A stretch of DNA of 64,000 nt from Paenibacillus dendritiformis (GTDB lineage Bacteria; Bacillota; Bacilli; Paenibacillales; Paenibacillaceae): NCBI RefSeq assembly GCF_945605565.1, contig NZ_OX216966.1, positions 3,092,001 to 3,156,000 of the forward strand, read 5' to 3'. The translations under genes were made by a program, and so were the position numbers. Shown here one piece after another: positions 16,950 to 25,212 of this stretch. The notes below the pieces were generated by a model that was not told the DNA's origin, searched no databases, and worked only from the letters and a program-made list of their open reading frames with translations. Each line of letters begins with the position of its first letter. The first letter of the stretch is position 1.

Positions 16950-17261
16950 TTGCCTAAGCGATTAATGTTACTGCTATTACCGGAAGGTGACTTCATTGCC
17001 GCCTCCACTTCGCCCGACAATACGTATACGCTGAAGGCCTATCTCGTCAATGCGGGAGGGGCTACCGGAGGCTTTGCCATTCGCGGCGAATTATTGAACA
17101 ATAAAAAAGGAAGCCGCAAAAATATTTATTGGGATTATCACATCGAAAAGGCAAATATGCGATGGCTCGATGACACTCATCTTGTCATCAACGGGAAGAC
17201 ATTGAATGTCAAAAAAGAAACCTACGATTTCAGAAAATACAGAAATCAAACTCCCAAGTAA
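16950..17261 (+). CDS. DUF5412 family protein, N-terminus shortened
   Basis: The 103-residue product starts from TTG. From residue 11 on it matches the DUF5412 pattern: LPEGDFIAASTSPDNTYTLK, then NAGGATGGFAIRGELLNN, KNIYWDYHIEKANMRWLDD and a YDFRK end. Family members usually begin with a membrane anchor before the LPxGEFI segment. Here the upstream DNA encodes a short MKKIALWRY frame that stops before it, and a YFD-like segment in a second frame is followed by a stop. The gene has therefore probably lost its anchor by small frameshifts and deletion. No good ribosome binding site precedes the TTG. It may be a pseudogene; the family has no known function. Confidence 0.5.
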   Translation: MPKRLMLLLLPEGDFIAASTSPDNTYTLKAYLVNAGGATGGFAIRGELLNNKKGSRKNIYWDYHIEKANMRWLDDTHLVINGKTLNVKKETYDFRKYRNQTPK

Positions 17262-17285
17262 TTACATAACGCAAAACAACAAACA

Positions 17286-17312
17286 GACCGCTGGATAACG
17301 CCTCCAGCGGTC
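17286..17312. terminator. Convergent terminator, DUF5412 gene / fucosidase
   Basis: GACCGCTGGA (17286-17295) pairs perfectly with TCCAGCGGTC (17303-17312). T-rich tracts flank it on both strands (TTCTCTT and, on the minus strand, TGTTTGTTGTTTT). Confidence 0.8.
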
Positions 17313-17317
17313 TTCTC

Positions 17318-18598
17318 TTACTCGGCATCCATCAGCGTCAGCTCGATGACGGTATCGATGTCGTCCGGGAGTTGGGCTGTCGGAATATTGATGAACAGAT
17401 AATCCGGATAGTCGACCGCATTCCACGGCGTCTGAATGTTGACCTCGGCTCCGTCCGCCAGCAAGCGCGCTTCCTTCACGCGGCCATTCAAGCCTTGCAG
17501 CGCGATCGGCCCGATGCCCCGATCCAAAATATGCGCGTACAGCTTATTGCCTTTTTGCGTGTACCGTCCCCATTCCGGTTTGCTCAGGGCTGCCGCCCCG
17601 CAGCCGTAGATGCTGTCGCCGTTCGCCCGCATCCAGGCTCCGACTTCGTCCAGCACGTCAAGCGATAGCTGCGGAATCTCGCCCTTCGCATTCGGCCCGA
17701 CATTGAGCAGCATGTTCCCGTTCTTGCTTACGCATTCGACGAGGCCGCGAACCACCTGCTTCGGTGTCTTGTAGTCGCGGTCATGCGCGTGATAGCCCCA
17801 ATGATGATTCAGCGTAATGCACGCCTCCCACGGAATCGGCTTCCCATCTTCGTTGACGATGCCATGCGGCGGCAGCAGCTGCTCCGGCGAAGCGAAGTCG
17901 CCTGCATAGATTTCCGGCTCCCGGGCCTTGATGTTGCCGCCCAACCGATTATCGATCAGCACATTCGGCTGCAGCTCGCGAATCATGTTCACCAGCTCGG
18001 TCGCCTTCCATTTTTCACCGGTCATATCTTCGTAAGAGAAATCGAACCAGAGCACGTCGATTGTCCCGTAGTTGGTCAGCAGCTCCTTCACCTGGCCGTG
18101 CATATAGTCAAGATAGCGGTTGAAGTCCTGCGGGCGATCCTTGAATTCCGCGTTGTCCCGCATCGGATGCTGGCGATCGCCATAGGCCGGATAGTCCGGA
18201 TGATGCCAGTCGATAATCGAGTAATAGAAGCCGACCTTGATCCCTTCGGCCCGGAATGCGTCTACATACTCGCGAATCAGATCGCGGCCCGCCGGCGTAT
18301 TCGTCGCTTTATAGTCCGTCAAGGCGCTGTCGAACAGACAGAAGCCGTCATGATGCTTGGCCGTCATGACTGCATATTTCATGCCTGCGGCTTTGGCAGC
18401 CTTGGCCCATGCCTTCGGATTGTAATTCACCGGATTGAAGCTGTTGAAATATTTCTCATAATCCTCCACCGAGATGCGCTCGAAGCTGCGAACCCATTCG
18501 CCTCGGGCGGGAATCGCATATAATCCCCAATGGATAAACATGCCGAAGCGATCGTGATTGAACCATTGTATACGCTGCTCGCGTTCGGATAACGTCAT
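17318..18598 (-). CDS. Alpha-L-fucosidase, GH29
   Basis: A 426-residue glycoside hydrolase family 29 enzyme that releases fucose. Landmarks are WFNHDRFGMFIHWGLYAIPA, KYAVMTAKHHDGFCLFDS with the substrate-binding KHHDGF, and TIDVLWFDFSYED containing the nucleophile aspartate of the WFD motif. NMLLNVGPNAKGEIP is also typical. A small beta-sandwich forms the C-terminal ~85 residues. There is no signal peptide, so it should act in the cytoplasm on imported fucosides. The chosen ATG has AAAGGAG upstream; longer in-frame starts would extend into the divergent promoter region. The AraC gene on the other side is the obvious candidate regulator. No fucose-use genes adjoin it. Confidence 0.88.
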   Translation of the reverse strand: MTLSEREQRIQWFNHDRFGMFIHWGLYAIPARGEWVRSFERISVEDYEKYFNSFNPVNYNPKAWAKAAKAAGMKYAVMTAKHHDGFCLFDSALTDYKATNTPAGRDLIREYVDAFRAEGIKVGFYYSIIDWHHPDYPAYGDRQHPMRDNAEFKDRPQDFNRYLDYMHGQVKELLTNYGTIDVLWFDFSYEDMTGEKWKATELVNMIRELQPNVLIDNRLGGNIKAREPEIYAGDFASPEQLLPPHGIVNEDGKPIPWEACITLNHHWGYHAHDRDYKTPKQVVRGLVECVSKNGNMLLNVGPNAKGEIPQLSLDVLDEVGAWMRANGDSIYGCGAAALSKPEWGRYTQKGNKLYAHILDRGIGPIALQGLNGRVKEARLLADGAEVNIQTPWNAVDYPDYLFINIPTAQLPDDIDTVIELTLMDAE

Positions 18599-18648
18599 CG
18601 TTTCTCTCTCCTTTGCCCTTATTTGTCCCCATTGTACGATGGAGCGGT

Positions 18649-18654
18649 TATAAT
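18649..18654 (+). promoter_or_regulatory. Possible -10 box of the araC-type gene
   Basis: TATAAT at 64 bp before the AraC gene start in the divergent intergenic region. The -35 region is weak, as expected for an activator-dependent promoter. Confidence 0.3.
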
Positions 18655-18717
18655 GAAGATAGAGAGAATTCATTCGTTTTTGGACAAAATTAAGATTATG
18701 GAATGGAGCATGCAAGC

Positions 18718-19554
18718 ATGGGAAAGCCGGAGCTGCTGCAGCGCTATCTGGCCAATGTGCGGCTGAGCGTGACCGATGCCTATTACACGAAATGCAATCC
18801 CGACTGGCGCGAAACCGACTTTGTGCCGGAGTTCAACAGGATGTATTTGATACGAAGCGGAGAAGGGAAAATCGAGATCGACGGTACGGCCTATTATCCC
18901 GGGCCTGGTCAAATGGTCATCATGCCTGCCCGCGTTATCCAGTCCTATGGAACGATAAGCGACGATACCTACGAGAAATACTGGTGCCACTTTACGGCCT
19001 TGATCGGCGAGCGCCATTTGTTCCAGTCGATGCGGATTCCGTATTGCCTTACGCTGCCGGAAGACGTGTTCCGGGAGGCGGGGAGCCATTTCCAACGGCT
19101 CATCCGATGCCATGCAGGCGGACATTGGACGGCGGAGCTGAACAAGCAGGCGATGCTGATCGAGCTGCTCAGCCTGTATTTCCGGACGGCGGGTCTGGAA
19201 CGCATTGATCTGCCTTCGTCCCAGGCGCTGGACAAGCTGAATGTGGCCCTGCAGATGATGAACGAGCATCTGTCGGAGCGGCTGAATGTGCAGCAGCTGG
19301 CGGAGCGGGTCCATTTTCACCCGAATTACTTCATTACCTTGTTCCGGGAGCATATGGGAGAGTCGCCGGTTCAATATATGAACCGGATGAAAATCGAGCG
19401 CGCGAAGCAGCTGCTGCTGACTACGGCATTGACGGTGACCGAAGTGGCCGATGCGGTCGGGCTGGATGTATATTATTTCTCGCGCTTGTTCAAAAATAGT
19501 ACCGGATTCAATCCAACGTCGTTCAAAGCGGCGCATAAGACGGAGGCGAAGTGA
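18718..19554 (+). CDS. AraC family transcriptional regulator
   Basis: A 278-residue regulator. The N-terminal cupin sugar-binding domain has YLIRSGEGKIEIDGTAYYPG and GQMVIMPARVIQSYG (about 40-100). The C-terminal pair of AraC helix-turn-helices (about 175-275) has LNVQQLAERVHFHPNYFITL and the signature TVTEVADAVGLDVYYFSRLFK. Divergent orientation to the GH29 fucosidase suggests it activates that gene in response to a fucoside. GGAG stands eight bases before the chosen ATG; an ATG five codons earlier lacks it. Downstream, the RNA ligase-like gene starts within five bases of its stop. Confidence 0.88.
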   Translation: MGKPELLQRYLANVRLSVTDAYYTKCNPDWRETDFVPEFNRMYLIRSGEGKIEIDGTAYYPGPGQMVIMPARVIQSYGTISDDTYEKYWCHFTALIGERHLFQSMRIPYCLTLPEDVFREAGSHFQRLIRCHAGGHWTAELNKQAMLIELLSLYFRTAGLERIDLPSSQALDKLNVALQMMNEHLSERLNVQQLAERVHFHPNYFITLFREHMGESPVQYMNRMKIERAKQLLLTTALTVTEVADAVGLDVYYFSRLFKNSTGFNPTSFKAAHKTEAK

Positions 19555-19558
19555 ACAG

Positions 19559-20149
19559 ATGATGGCGGATACGGAGAACAAGATGCGGCTCTTTATCGGC
19601 GTGCCGCTGGGCGAGTCTGCCAGCGCCGTCCTCGATAACTGGGCGAAGCAAGCGCAGCGCCAGTGGGCTTTTTCCCGCTGGGTTCATCCGGCGGACTACC
19701 ATATCACGCTGCAATTTCTCGGCGATACCCCGGAGTCGAAGCTGGCGCCGCTGCTGGAAGAGCTGAACCGGACGGCGGCACGCAGCGCGCCGTTCCGGCT
19801 GGCCTTGGGCGGACGGGGCACGTTCGGGCTTCCTTCCTCGCCGCGGGTACTGTGGGCGGCCGTCGCCGGAGACATCGACAGGCTTCATGAACTGCATCAT
19901 CAGGTTCTGAAGACGACGGCTCCGCTAGGCTTCATGCCGGAAGCGAGGCCATACCGGCCCCATATTACGTTGGCCCGCAAGTATAAGGGAACAACTGCAT
20001 GGGACCCGGGCATGCTGGAGGCAGATACGAGCGGCGCGGCGGCGGAATGGACGGCGGATCGGTTCTGTCTGTTCCGGACGCATATGCAGGCGACGCCGAT
20101 GTACGAGCGGCTGGGGGAGTTCCGGCTATCCGGTACTTCCGGTTCATAA
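19559..20149 (+). CDS. thpR: RNA 2',3'-cyclic phosphodiesterase / 2'-5' RNA ligase ThpR
   Basis: A 196-residue 2H phosphoesterase. Both active-site HxT motifs are present: YHITLQFLGD (H48, T50) and PHITLARKYK in the second half. The N-terminal MRLFIGVPL strand fits the family. Such enzymes open 2',3'-cyclic phosphates on RNA and can join or cut 2'-5' bonds; the biological role is unsettled. The ATG lies five bases after the araC-type stop, with GGAGG twelve bases upstream, so it is probably cotranscribed with that gene. Two hairpins follow. Confidence 0.9.
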   Translation: MMADTENKMRLFIGVPLGESASAVLDNWAKQAQRQWAFSRWVHPADYHITLQFLGDTPESKLAPLLEELNRTAARSAPFRLALGGRGTFGLPSSPRVLWAAVAGDIDRLHELHHQVLKTTAPLGFMPEARPYRPHITLARKYKGTTAWDPGMLEADTSGAAAEWTADRFCLFRTHMQATPMYERLGEFRLSGTSGS

Positions 20150-20150
20150 A

Positions 20151-20201
20151 AAAGGGCTTGTTTTCACCCGCAGGACGTCCGGGGAAAACGGGCCCTTTTT
20201 C
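20151..20201 (+). terminator. First terminator after thpR
   Basis: AAAAGGGC-TTGTTTTC pairs with GGAAAAC-GGGCCCTTTT across a 17-nt loop, ending in five T. Confidence 0.75.
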
Positions 20202-20234
20202 ACATATATTTACGGGTTTGCCACCTTTATAATA

Positions 20235-20280
20235 AAAAAGACCTGTCCAACCGGCATTTTTCGCCATGAACAGGCCTTTT
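20235..20280 (+). terminator. Second terminator-like hairpin after thpR
   Basis: AAAAGACCTGT pairs with ACAGGCCTTTT around a 20-nt loop and ends in TTTT. It lies 34 bp beyond the first hairpin. It could be a back-up terminator or the end of a short RNA starting between the two, near TATAAT at 20227-20232. Confidence 0.6.
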
Positions 20281-20318
20281 CTTGTCTTCGTTTGCGAGGA
20301 CAGTACCAGACAGGAGGG

Positions 20319-20444
20319 ATGAGACACATTTTGAACAAGCGCATACACGCCGTTAACTGTCGGGAAATGTTGTTATCGAACCGGTATGACGATGCTGCGC
20401 CCTGCCGCCGTGACTGCTGGAAGGAATGGAGGAGAGACGAATGA
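20319..20444 (+). CDS. Candidate 41-codon leader ORF
   Basis: A frame opens at ATG 20319, or at TTG 20331, behind AGGAGGG (20312-20318). It runs MRHILNKRIHAVNCREMLLS then NRYDDAAPCRRDCWKEWRRD-E, and its TGA overlaps the ATG of the secreted gene downstream (ATGA). The strong binding site and the overlap suggest translational coupling. No homologue is recognised and the frame may be fortuitous. Confidence 0.3.
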   Translation: MRHILNKRIHAVNCREMLLSNRYDDAAPCRRDCWKEWRRDE

Positions 20445-22282
20445 ATAGACTCGCAACTCGGGCCGGTCTGCTGCTGCTCATCGTATCTGCCGCCCTGATG
20501 GCCGGCTTCACGCAGGCGGACGAACCGCAGCAGGCAACATGGGTATGGCAGGCCGAGCGCATCGTTTCGGATCCGGAGCAATTGTTGTCTTTTGCCAAAA
20601 ATAATCAGATTGATGTAATGTACTTGCATATCCACCCGGATGTTCCGGAATCGGCATACCGCCAATTCGTGCGGCAGGCCGCCAAGGAAGGCATTGAAGT
20701 GCATGCGCTGGCGGGCGATCCGACATGGGCGCTGCCGGAGTACCGCGGGCGGATGATGGATTTTCTTCACAAAATCCAACATTATAATGCTCAGGCAGCG
20801 GAAGATGAGCGGTTCCGGGGAATCCATCTTGACATCGAGCCGTATGTGCTTCCGCAATGGGAGGAAGACACGAATGAGATTATTCATGCGTGGATGGACA
20901 ATCTCGATGTCTTCCTGGAGGCCGGACGGAAGGAAGGCAGCCTCGAGTTCGGCGTGGACATCCCGGTATGGTTCGACGGCTACGCCGGAACCGACCCGTC
21001 GGATGCTTCTTTGACGGAATCGGTCATGAAGCGCTTTGATTACACGACGCTGATGGCGTATCGTCACGAGCTGGAAGGGGACAATGGCATCCTGGCCCTG
21101 ATTCGCGAGGAGATGGCTATCGGGGACCGGCTTGGCACGAAGGTATTGGTCGGGATCAACGCCAAGCCGATGCCGGGAGAAGAGCATACAACCTTCGCCA
21201 ATCAGGGCGCCGCGGCCATGAACGATGCTTTGAAGCAGATCGGCGCTTCTTTGGCGGGGCATTCATCCTATGGAGGAACCGCCGTTCACGATTACCGTTA
21301 TTGGAATGACCTGCTGGCGCAGCAGCCGAATGTGCCCGATCCGGCGGAGCCGGAACCGAAGCCGGATCCCGAGCCCGCTCCAGACCCGAAGCCTGATCCG
21401 GAACCGAACCCCGACCCGGGACAGCCTGAACCCGCTCCGGATCCCGACTGGGTCCCGGACGCTTCACCGATTGAACGCGTCAAGCCGATTGTCGGCACCT
21501 ATATTTGGCGGGCCGAGCTGGCGATTCACCAGCCGGATGAGATTATCGCCTTTGCCCGGGACAAAGGCATCAATTTGCTTTACGTCCGGTTGGATTTGGA
21601 GCAGCCGTACGAAGTCTACCGCTCGCTTGTGAAGAAGGCGCATGAAGCAGGCATCGAGATGCACGCCATGGGCGGCCACCCCGGTTGGGCGCTGCAGGAT
21701 AACGCGCCGCGCATTCGCAGGCTGATTGATTACGTGAAAAAGTATAACCGCGCGGCGGAAGCGGATGAGCGGTTCCACGGCATCCATCTGGATGTCGAGC
21801 CGTACGTGCTCCCGGATTGGTCGAGCCGCAAGGACGAGGTGCTGCGCCAATGGACGGCCAACATGAAGATGTTCGTGGAGGAGACGAAACGGAACTCGAA
21901 CCTGGAGACGAGCATCGATTTGGCCGTGTGGCTTGATCGGACGCTTCTGCCTGACGAACCGGAGCTGTCGGTCAGCGAATGGATGATCCGGACGATGGAT
22001 CATGTGTCGCTGATGGCGTTCCGCAACATAGCAGACGGCTCGAACGGCATTGCGGCCGTTGTCCGCGATGAGATGCGCATGGCCGATCGGCAGGGGAAGC
22101 CGCTCATCGTCACCGTCGAGATGAAGCAGAGCCCGGAAGGCGGCCATATTTCCTTCTTCGACAAAGGCAGTGTCGAGATGGAGAAGCAGCTCTCACTTCT
22201 CCCTGAACTATTAGGCGAGTTCAACGCCTATATCGGCAATGCGGTGCATGCCTATGATTATTGGAAGGAAGCGAAGCCTTGA
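20441..22282 (+). CDS. Secreted protein with two copies of a TIM-barrel-like hydrolase domain
   Basis: A 613-residue protein. A signal peptide (about 1-27, LATRAGLLLLIVSAALMAGF) leads to domain 1 (about 30-300), a linker of PDPEP-type repeats (about 303-340) and domain 2 (about 345-613). The two domains align throughout: HALAGDPTWAL with HAMGGHPGWAL, and DERFRGIHLDIEPYVLPQW with DERFHGIHLDVEPYVLPDW. The strand-end LDxEPY resembles catalytic or ligand sites of glycosidase-like TIM barrels, so a sugar-active role is an inference. Both copies keep this motif. The start is the ATG six bases after GGAGGAG. It is followed by a terminator. I do not recognise a named family. Confidence 0.75.
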   Translation: MNRLATRAGLLLLIVSAALMAGFTQADEPQQATWVWQAERIVSDPEQLLSFAKNNQIDVMYLHIHPDVPESAYRQFVRQAAKEGIEVHALAGDPTWALPEYRGRMMDFLHKIQHYNAQAAEDERFRGIHLDIEPYVLPQWEEDTNEIIHAWMDNLDVFLEAGRKEGSLEFGVDIPVWFDGYAGTDPSDASLTESVMKRFDYTTLMAYRHELEGDNGILALIREEMAIGDRLGTKVLVGINAKPMPGEEHTTFANQGAAAMNDALKQIGASLAGHSSYGGTAVHDYRYWNDLLAQQPNVPDPAEPEPKPDPEPAPDPKPDPEPNPDPGQPEPAPDPDWVPDASPIERVKPIVGTYIWRAELAIHQPDEIIAFARDKGINLLYVRLDLEQPYEVYRSLVKKAHEAGIEMHAMGGHPGWALQDNAPRIRRLIDYVKKYNRAAEADERFHGIHLDVEPYVLPDWSSRKDEVLRQWTANMKMFVEETKRNSNLETSIDLAVWLDRTLLPDEPELSVSEWMIRTMDHVSLMAFRNIADGSNGIAAVVRDEMRMADRQGKPLIVTVEMKQSPEGGHISFFDKGSVEMEKQLSLLPELLGEFNAYIGNAVHAYDYWKEAKP

Positions 22283-22327
22283 TGCGGCTGGAGTTAGGCG
22301 TCTCTGACCGTTAATCCGGCCAAACGA

Positions 22328-22378
22328 GACCACTTTCCCTTCAGGGTATGATATCCTTGATGGAGAAAGTGGTCTTTT
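22328..22378 (+). terminator. Terminator after the duplicated-domain gene
   Basis: GACCACTTTC (22328-22337) pairs perfectly with GAAAGTGGTC (22365-22374), followed by TTTT. Confidence 0.85.
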
Positions 22379-22485
22379 GTATCTGCATATCGAAGCGGCG
22401 TTCAGGCTCGCGTGAAGCTATGACGGCTTGAGTACATACTTAATCGTTCGCATCCCATAATTCGGAGAATATATAGGAGGACACG

Positions 22486-22740
22486 ATGCCAAGATATGAA
22501 TCGATTCGCGAACGGATCCTCAATAATCCTTCGCTCTATCCATTTGAGCCATGCACGGAGGAAGAGATAATAAAAGAGGGGATAGAGGGCGTGCCTGAGG
22601 ACTACCTTGACTTTTTGAAGGAAGTCGGATAAGGCTGGGCGCTTGTCGAAATATGGCATGATGACAACTTGTCGCTTCATTACTGCGAGGAACAAAGCTT
22701 TGAGGAATTCGTGCGGCGCCTGTTCGATCCGAACCAATAA
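22486..22740 (+). pseudogene. SUKH (SMI1/KNR4)-like immunity gene remnant
   Basis: AGGAGG stands five bases before an ATG that opens a 48-codon frame: YESIRERILNNPSLYPFEPC, then TEEEI and VPEDYLDFLKEVG, the typical start of SUKH-type proteins. TAA follows. In the same frame after the stop comes GWALVEIWHDDNLSLHYCEE then SFEEFVRRLFDPNQ and a proper stop, the typical end. The central part of the fold is missing. This reads as an internal deletion with a new stop at the junction. SUKH proteins protect against polymorphic nuclease toxins; no toxin gene is nearby. The family call is by pattern, without a search. Confidence 0.6.
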
Positions 22741-22921
22741 GCGTAAATTGCCCGACAGTACGCAATAATCGCTTGCTTCCAAGCGCATCGTATTACATAT
22801 GCAATGGAGCGCCTGTTTTATTTACGGGAAAACGGATTATACTGAATAATGACGCTATGCGCTTAACCATACCCGTTTGTGCAGACAGATTGAAAATAAG
22901 ATGAATACATAAATTATTTTC
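22741..22921. other. AT-rich stretch before the rplS promoter
   Basis: No gene or clear signal is seen. It links the accessory block to the conserved rplS region. Confidence 0.4.
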
Positions 22922-22950
22922 TTGTAATTGGTTGGACGGTATGCTAGAAT
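22922..22950 (+). promoter_or_regulatory. Sigma-A promoter of rplS
   Basis: TTGTAA (22922-22927), 17-bp spacer, TAGAAT (22945-22950). It leaves a leader of about 100 nt before rplS. In Bacillus an autoregulatory L19 leader RNA is known at this place; whether this leader has that fold was not established. Confidence 0.55.
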
Positions 22951-23055
22951 TATTTCTGTTGTTCGGAATACGGTGGTCCTCTATATTCGATGAGGTCGAG
23001 CGCATGGGGCGCTCCCGAGATGTATGAACACCTGTGTGGAAGGAGGGAGTCCAAG

Positions 23056-23397
23056 ATGAATATCGTTCAAGCAATTACGCAAGACCAGCTTCGCAAGGAT
23101 ATTCCTAGCTTTCGTCCCGGCGATACTTTGAAGGTATATGTAAAAGTTATCGAGGGATCCCGCGAGCGTATCCAGTTGTTCGAAGGTGTGGTCATTAAGC
23201 GTCGTGGCGGCGGAATCAGCGAAACATTCACCGTTCGTAAGATTTCTTACGGCGTAGGTGTTGAGCGTACGTTCCCGCTTCATACGCCTAAAATCGATAG
23301 AATCGAAGTGGCTCGCCGTGGTAAAGTGCGTCGTGCGAAGCTTTATTATCTTCGCAATCTTCGCGGTAAAGCAGCGAGAATCAAAGAAATCCGTTAA
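23056..23397 (+). CDS. rplS: 50S ribosomal protein L19
   Basis: A 113-residue L19 with [40 protein letters not shown] and the terminal [20 protein letters not shown]. It sits at the 30S-50S interface. The start is the ATG eight bases after AAGGAGGG; the same frame is open upstream but lacks homology. A terminator follows, then lepB. Confidence 0.97.
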   Translation: MNIVQAITQDQLRKDIPSFRPGDTLKVYVKVIEGSRERIQLFEGVVIKRRGGGISETFTVRKISYGVGVERTFPLHTPKIDRIEVARRGKVRRAKLYYLRNLRGKAARIKEIR

Positions 23398-23404
23398 GGA
23401 ACCG

Positions 23405-23433
23405 GGGGCTTGCTTAGCTGCAAGTCCCTTTTG
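23405..23433 (+). terminator. Terminator after rplS
   Basis: GGGCTTGC pairs with GCAAGTCCC, with one G-T pair, around TTAGCT, then TTTT. Confidence 0.7.
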
Positions 23434-23462
23434 CTATTTTATTCCACGTAAGTGGCCGAAGC

Positions 23463-23492
23463 TTGCATGTTCGCCTACCGATAGCGTATGAT
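23463..23492 (+). promoter_or_regulatory. Promoter of lepB
   Basis: TTGCAT (23463-23468), 18-bp spacer, TATGAT (23487-23492), 42 bp before lepB and after the rplS terminator. Confidence 0.5.
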
Positions 23493-23534
23493 ATGACTGC
23501 ATAGCAGCAATTCGAGGAAAGCGGGGCACTGCCG

Positions 23535-24158
23535 ATGGATCAACACGACCAAATGATGCAACCGAATGCGGCGGAAGAGCCGCCAACCAAAAAGACGCAA
23601 GCGAAAAACGAGCTTCTGGAGTGGGTGAAAGCGATTGCGATCGCCGTGGTGCTCGTCGTCATCGTGCGATGGCTGTTGTTTGCTCCGTTTATCGTAGACG
23701 GCCCTTCCATGGAACCGAATTTTTGGACGGGCGAGCGACTTATTGTGAATAAAGTCTTGTATGATTTTCGCGAGCCGAAGCGCGGGGAAGTGGTCGTCTT
23801 CCACGTACCGGAGGAGAATCGCGATTTGATTAAGCGGGTTATCGGCGTGGCCGGGGATACGATAGAATACCGCGGCGACGATCTGTACGTCAATGGCAAT
23901 AAGGTTCAAGAACCTTACATACAAGAAGCGCTGGACGAAGCTCACAAAAATGGAGAGCTGTACAATGACCGCGATTTCCCGAATGATCTGATTCAAAAGA
24001 ACACTGTGCCGGAAGGGCATATTTTCGTTATGGGAGATCACCGGAACAACAGCACGGACAGCCGCATGCTTGGATTTATTTCGTTGAAGGACGTCATCGG
24101 AAGAGCGGATGTTATTTTCTGGCCGCTGTCGCATGCGAAGTTTGTACAACACCACTAG
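23535..24158 (+). CDS. lepB: Signal peptidase I
   Basis: A 207-residue type I signal peptidase that removes signal peptides at the outer membrane face. A cytoplasmic N-terminus (about 1-30) and one membrane segment (AIAIAVVLVVIVRWLLFAPF) precede the catalytic domain. The serine is S58 in VDGPSMEPNF, the general-base lysine K100 in LIKRVIGVAGD, and the GDHRNNSTDSR box is intact. The single transmembrane topology is the Gram-positive form. It is cotranscribed with rbgA, 36 bp downstream. Confidence 0.95.
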   Translation: MDQHDQMMQPNAAEEPPTKKTQAKNELLEWVKAIAIAVVLVVIVRWLLFAPFIVDGPSMEPNFWTGERLIVNKVLYDFREPKRGEVVVFHVPEENRDLIKRVIGVAGDTIEYRGDDLYVNGNKVQEPYIQEALDEAHKNGELYNDRDFPNDLIQKNTVPEGHIFVMGDHRNNSTDSRMLGFISLKDVIGRADVIFWPLSHAKFVQHH

Positions 24159-24194
24159 GCAGGCAGAGACTGAATCACCAGGAGGTGGATGCCG

Positions 24195-25085
24195 ATGACT
24201 ATCCAATGGTTCCCCGGGCACATGACGCGCGCCCGGCGGCAGATCCAGGAGAAGCTCAAGCTGATTGATGTCGCCATCGAACTATTGGACGCGCGGTTGC
24301 CCATGTCCAGCCGCAATCCGATGATTGGCGACATTTTGCAACATAAGCCGCGGCTTATTTTATTGAACAAGGCGGACCTCGCCGATCCGGAGATGAATGC
24401 GCGTTGGCTGCAGGCGTTCCGTGGCGAAGGCCATGCCGCGCTCGCGATCGACGCCTCGACAGGCACGAATGTCGCGCAGATACCTGGCGAAGCCCGGAAG
24501 CTGCTGGAAGAGAAAATTCAGCGCCAGCTCGCCAAGGGGATGAAGCCGCGCCCGGTGCGCGCGCTCATCGTCGGCATACCGAATGTCGGCAAATCGACGC
24601 TCATCAACAAGCTGGCTGGCCGCAGCGTGGCCGCGACCGGCGATCGCCCAGGGGTCACCAAAGGGCAGCAGTGGATCAAGGTCGGTTCCGAGATGGAGCT
24701 GCTCGATACGCCTGGCATTTTGTGGCCGAAGTTCGAGGACCAGGAAGTCGGCTACCGGCTCGCGGCGACCGGAGCGATCAGGGATGAAATATTGAATGTT
24801 GAAGATATCGCGTTCTATACGATCAAGCAGCTAGCCGACCAGTATCGGGAGCGGCTCAATGAACGCTATGGCCTCGCTATTCCGCCGGAAGGCGGCCGGG
24901 AACAGGATGAGATTGTCGAGATAATGGAAGCGATCGGCCGCAAGCGCGGATGTCTGATGGCTGGCGGACGCGTCAATCTGGAGAAAGCGTCAAGCGTCAT
25001 CCTTCGCGATCTGCGGGGAGGCAAGCTGGGCCGGATAACGCTCGAGGAGCCGTATTCCTTCCTCGTCAATGAGAACGGGAATTGA
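24195..25085 (+). CDS. rbgA: Ribosome biogenesis GTPase RbgA (YlqF)
   Basis: A 296-residue circularly permuted GTPase for late 50S assembly. The motif order is G4 (LLNKADL), G5 (IDASTG), G1 ([12 protein letters not shown]), G2 region ([10 protein letters not shown]) and G3 ([12 protein letters not shown]), the YlqF/YawG order. An ANTAR-like C-terminal domain follows. The start is the ATG nine bases after AGGAGG; an ATG two codons earlier is too close to it. Synteny with rplS and rnhB agrees with B. subtilis. Confidence 0.96.
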   Translation: MTIQWFPGHMTRARRQIQEKLKLIDVAIELLDARLPMSSRNPMIGDILQHKPRLILLNKADLADPEMNARWLQAFRGEGHAALAIDASTGTNVAQIPGEARKLLEEKIQRQLAKGMKPRPVRALIVGIPNVGKSTLINKLAGRSVAATGDRPGVTKGQQWIKVGSEMELLDTPGILWPKFEDQEVGYRLAATGAIRDEILNVEDIAFYTIKQLADQYRERLNERYGLAIPPEGGREQDEIVEIMEAIGRKRGCLMAGGRVNLEKASSVILRDLRGGKLGRITLEEPYSFLVNENGN

Positions 25086-25090
25086 ACGGG

Positions 25091-25134
25091 AAAGCGCCGT
25101 ATGCGCCGATTCATCGGACGCGCGGCGTTTTTTT
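25091..25134 (+). terminator. Terminator after rbgA
   Basis: A GCGCCG/CGGCG stem with an inner GCGCC/GGACGC pair around GATTCATC, ending in seven T (25128-25134). Confidence 0.65.
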
Positions 25135-25212
25135 GATCCTCGATATGATGTCGTCGCTCACTGCCTTTTCCCTTGCGCCCAACCGTATATGAAGGCGCAG
25201 TATGGCATAACA

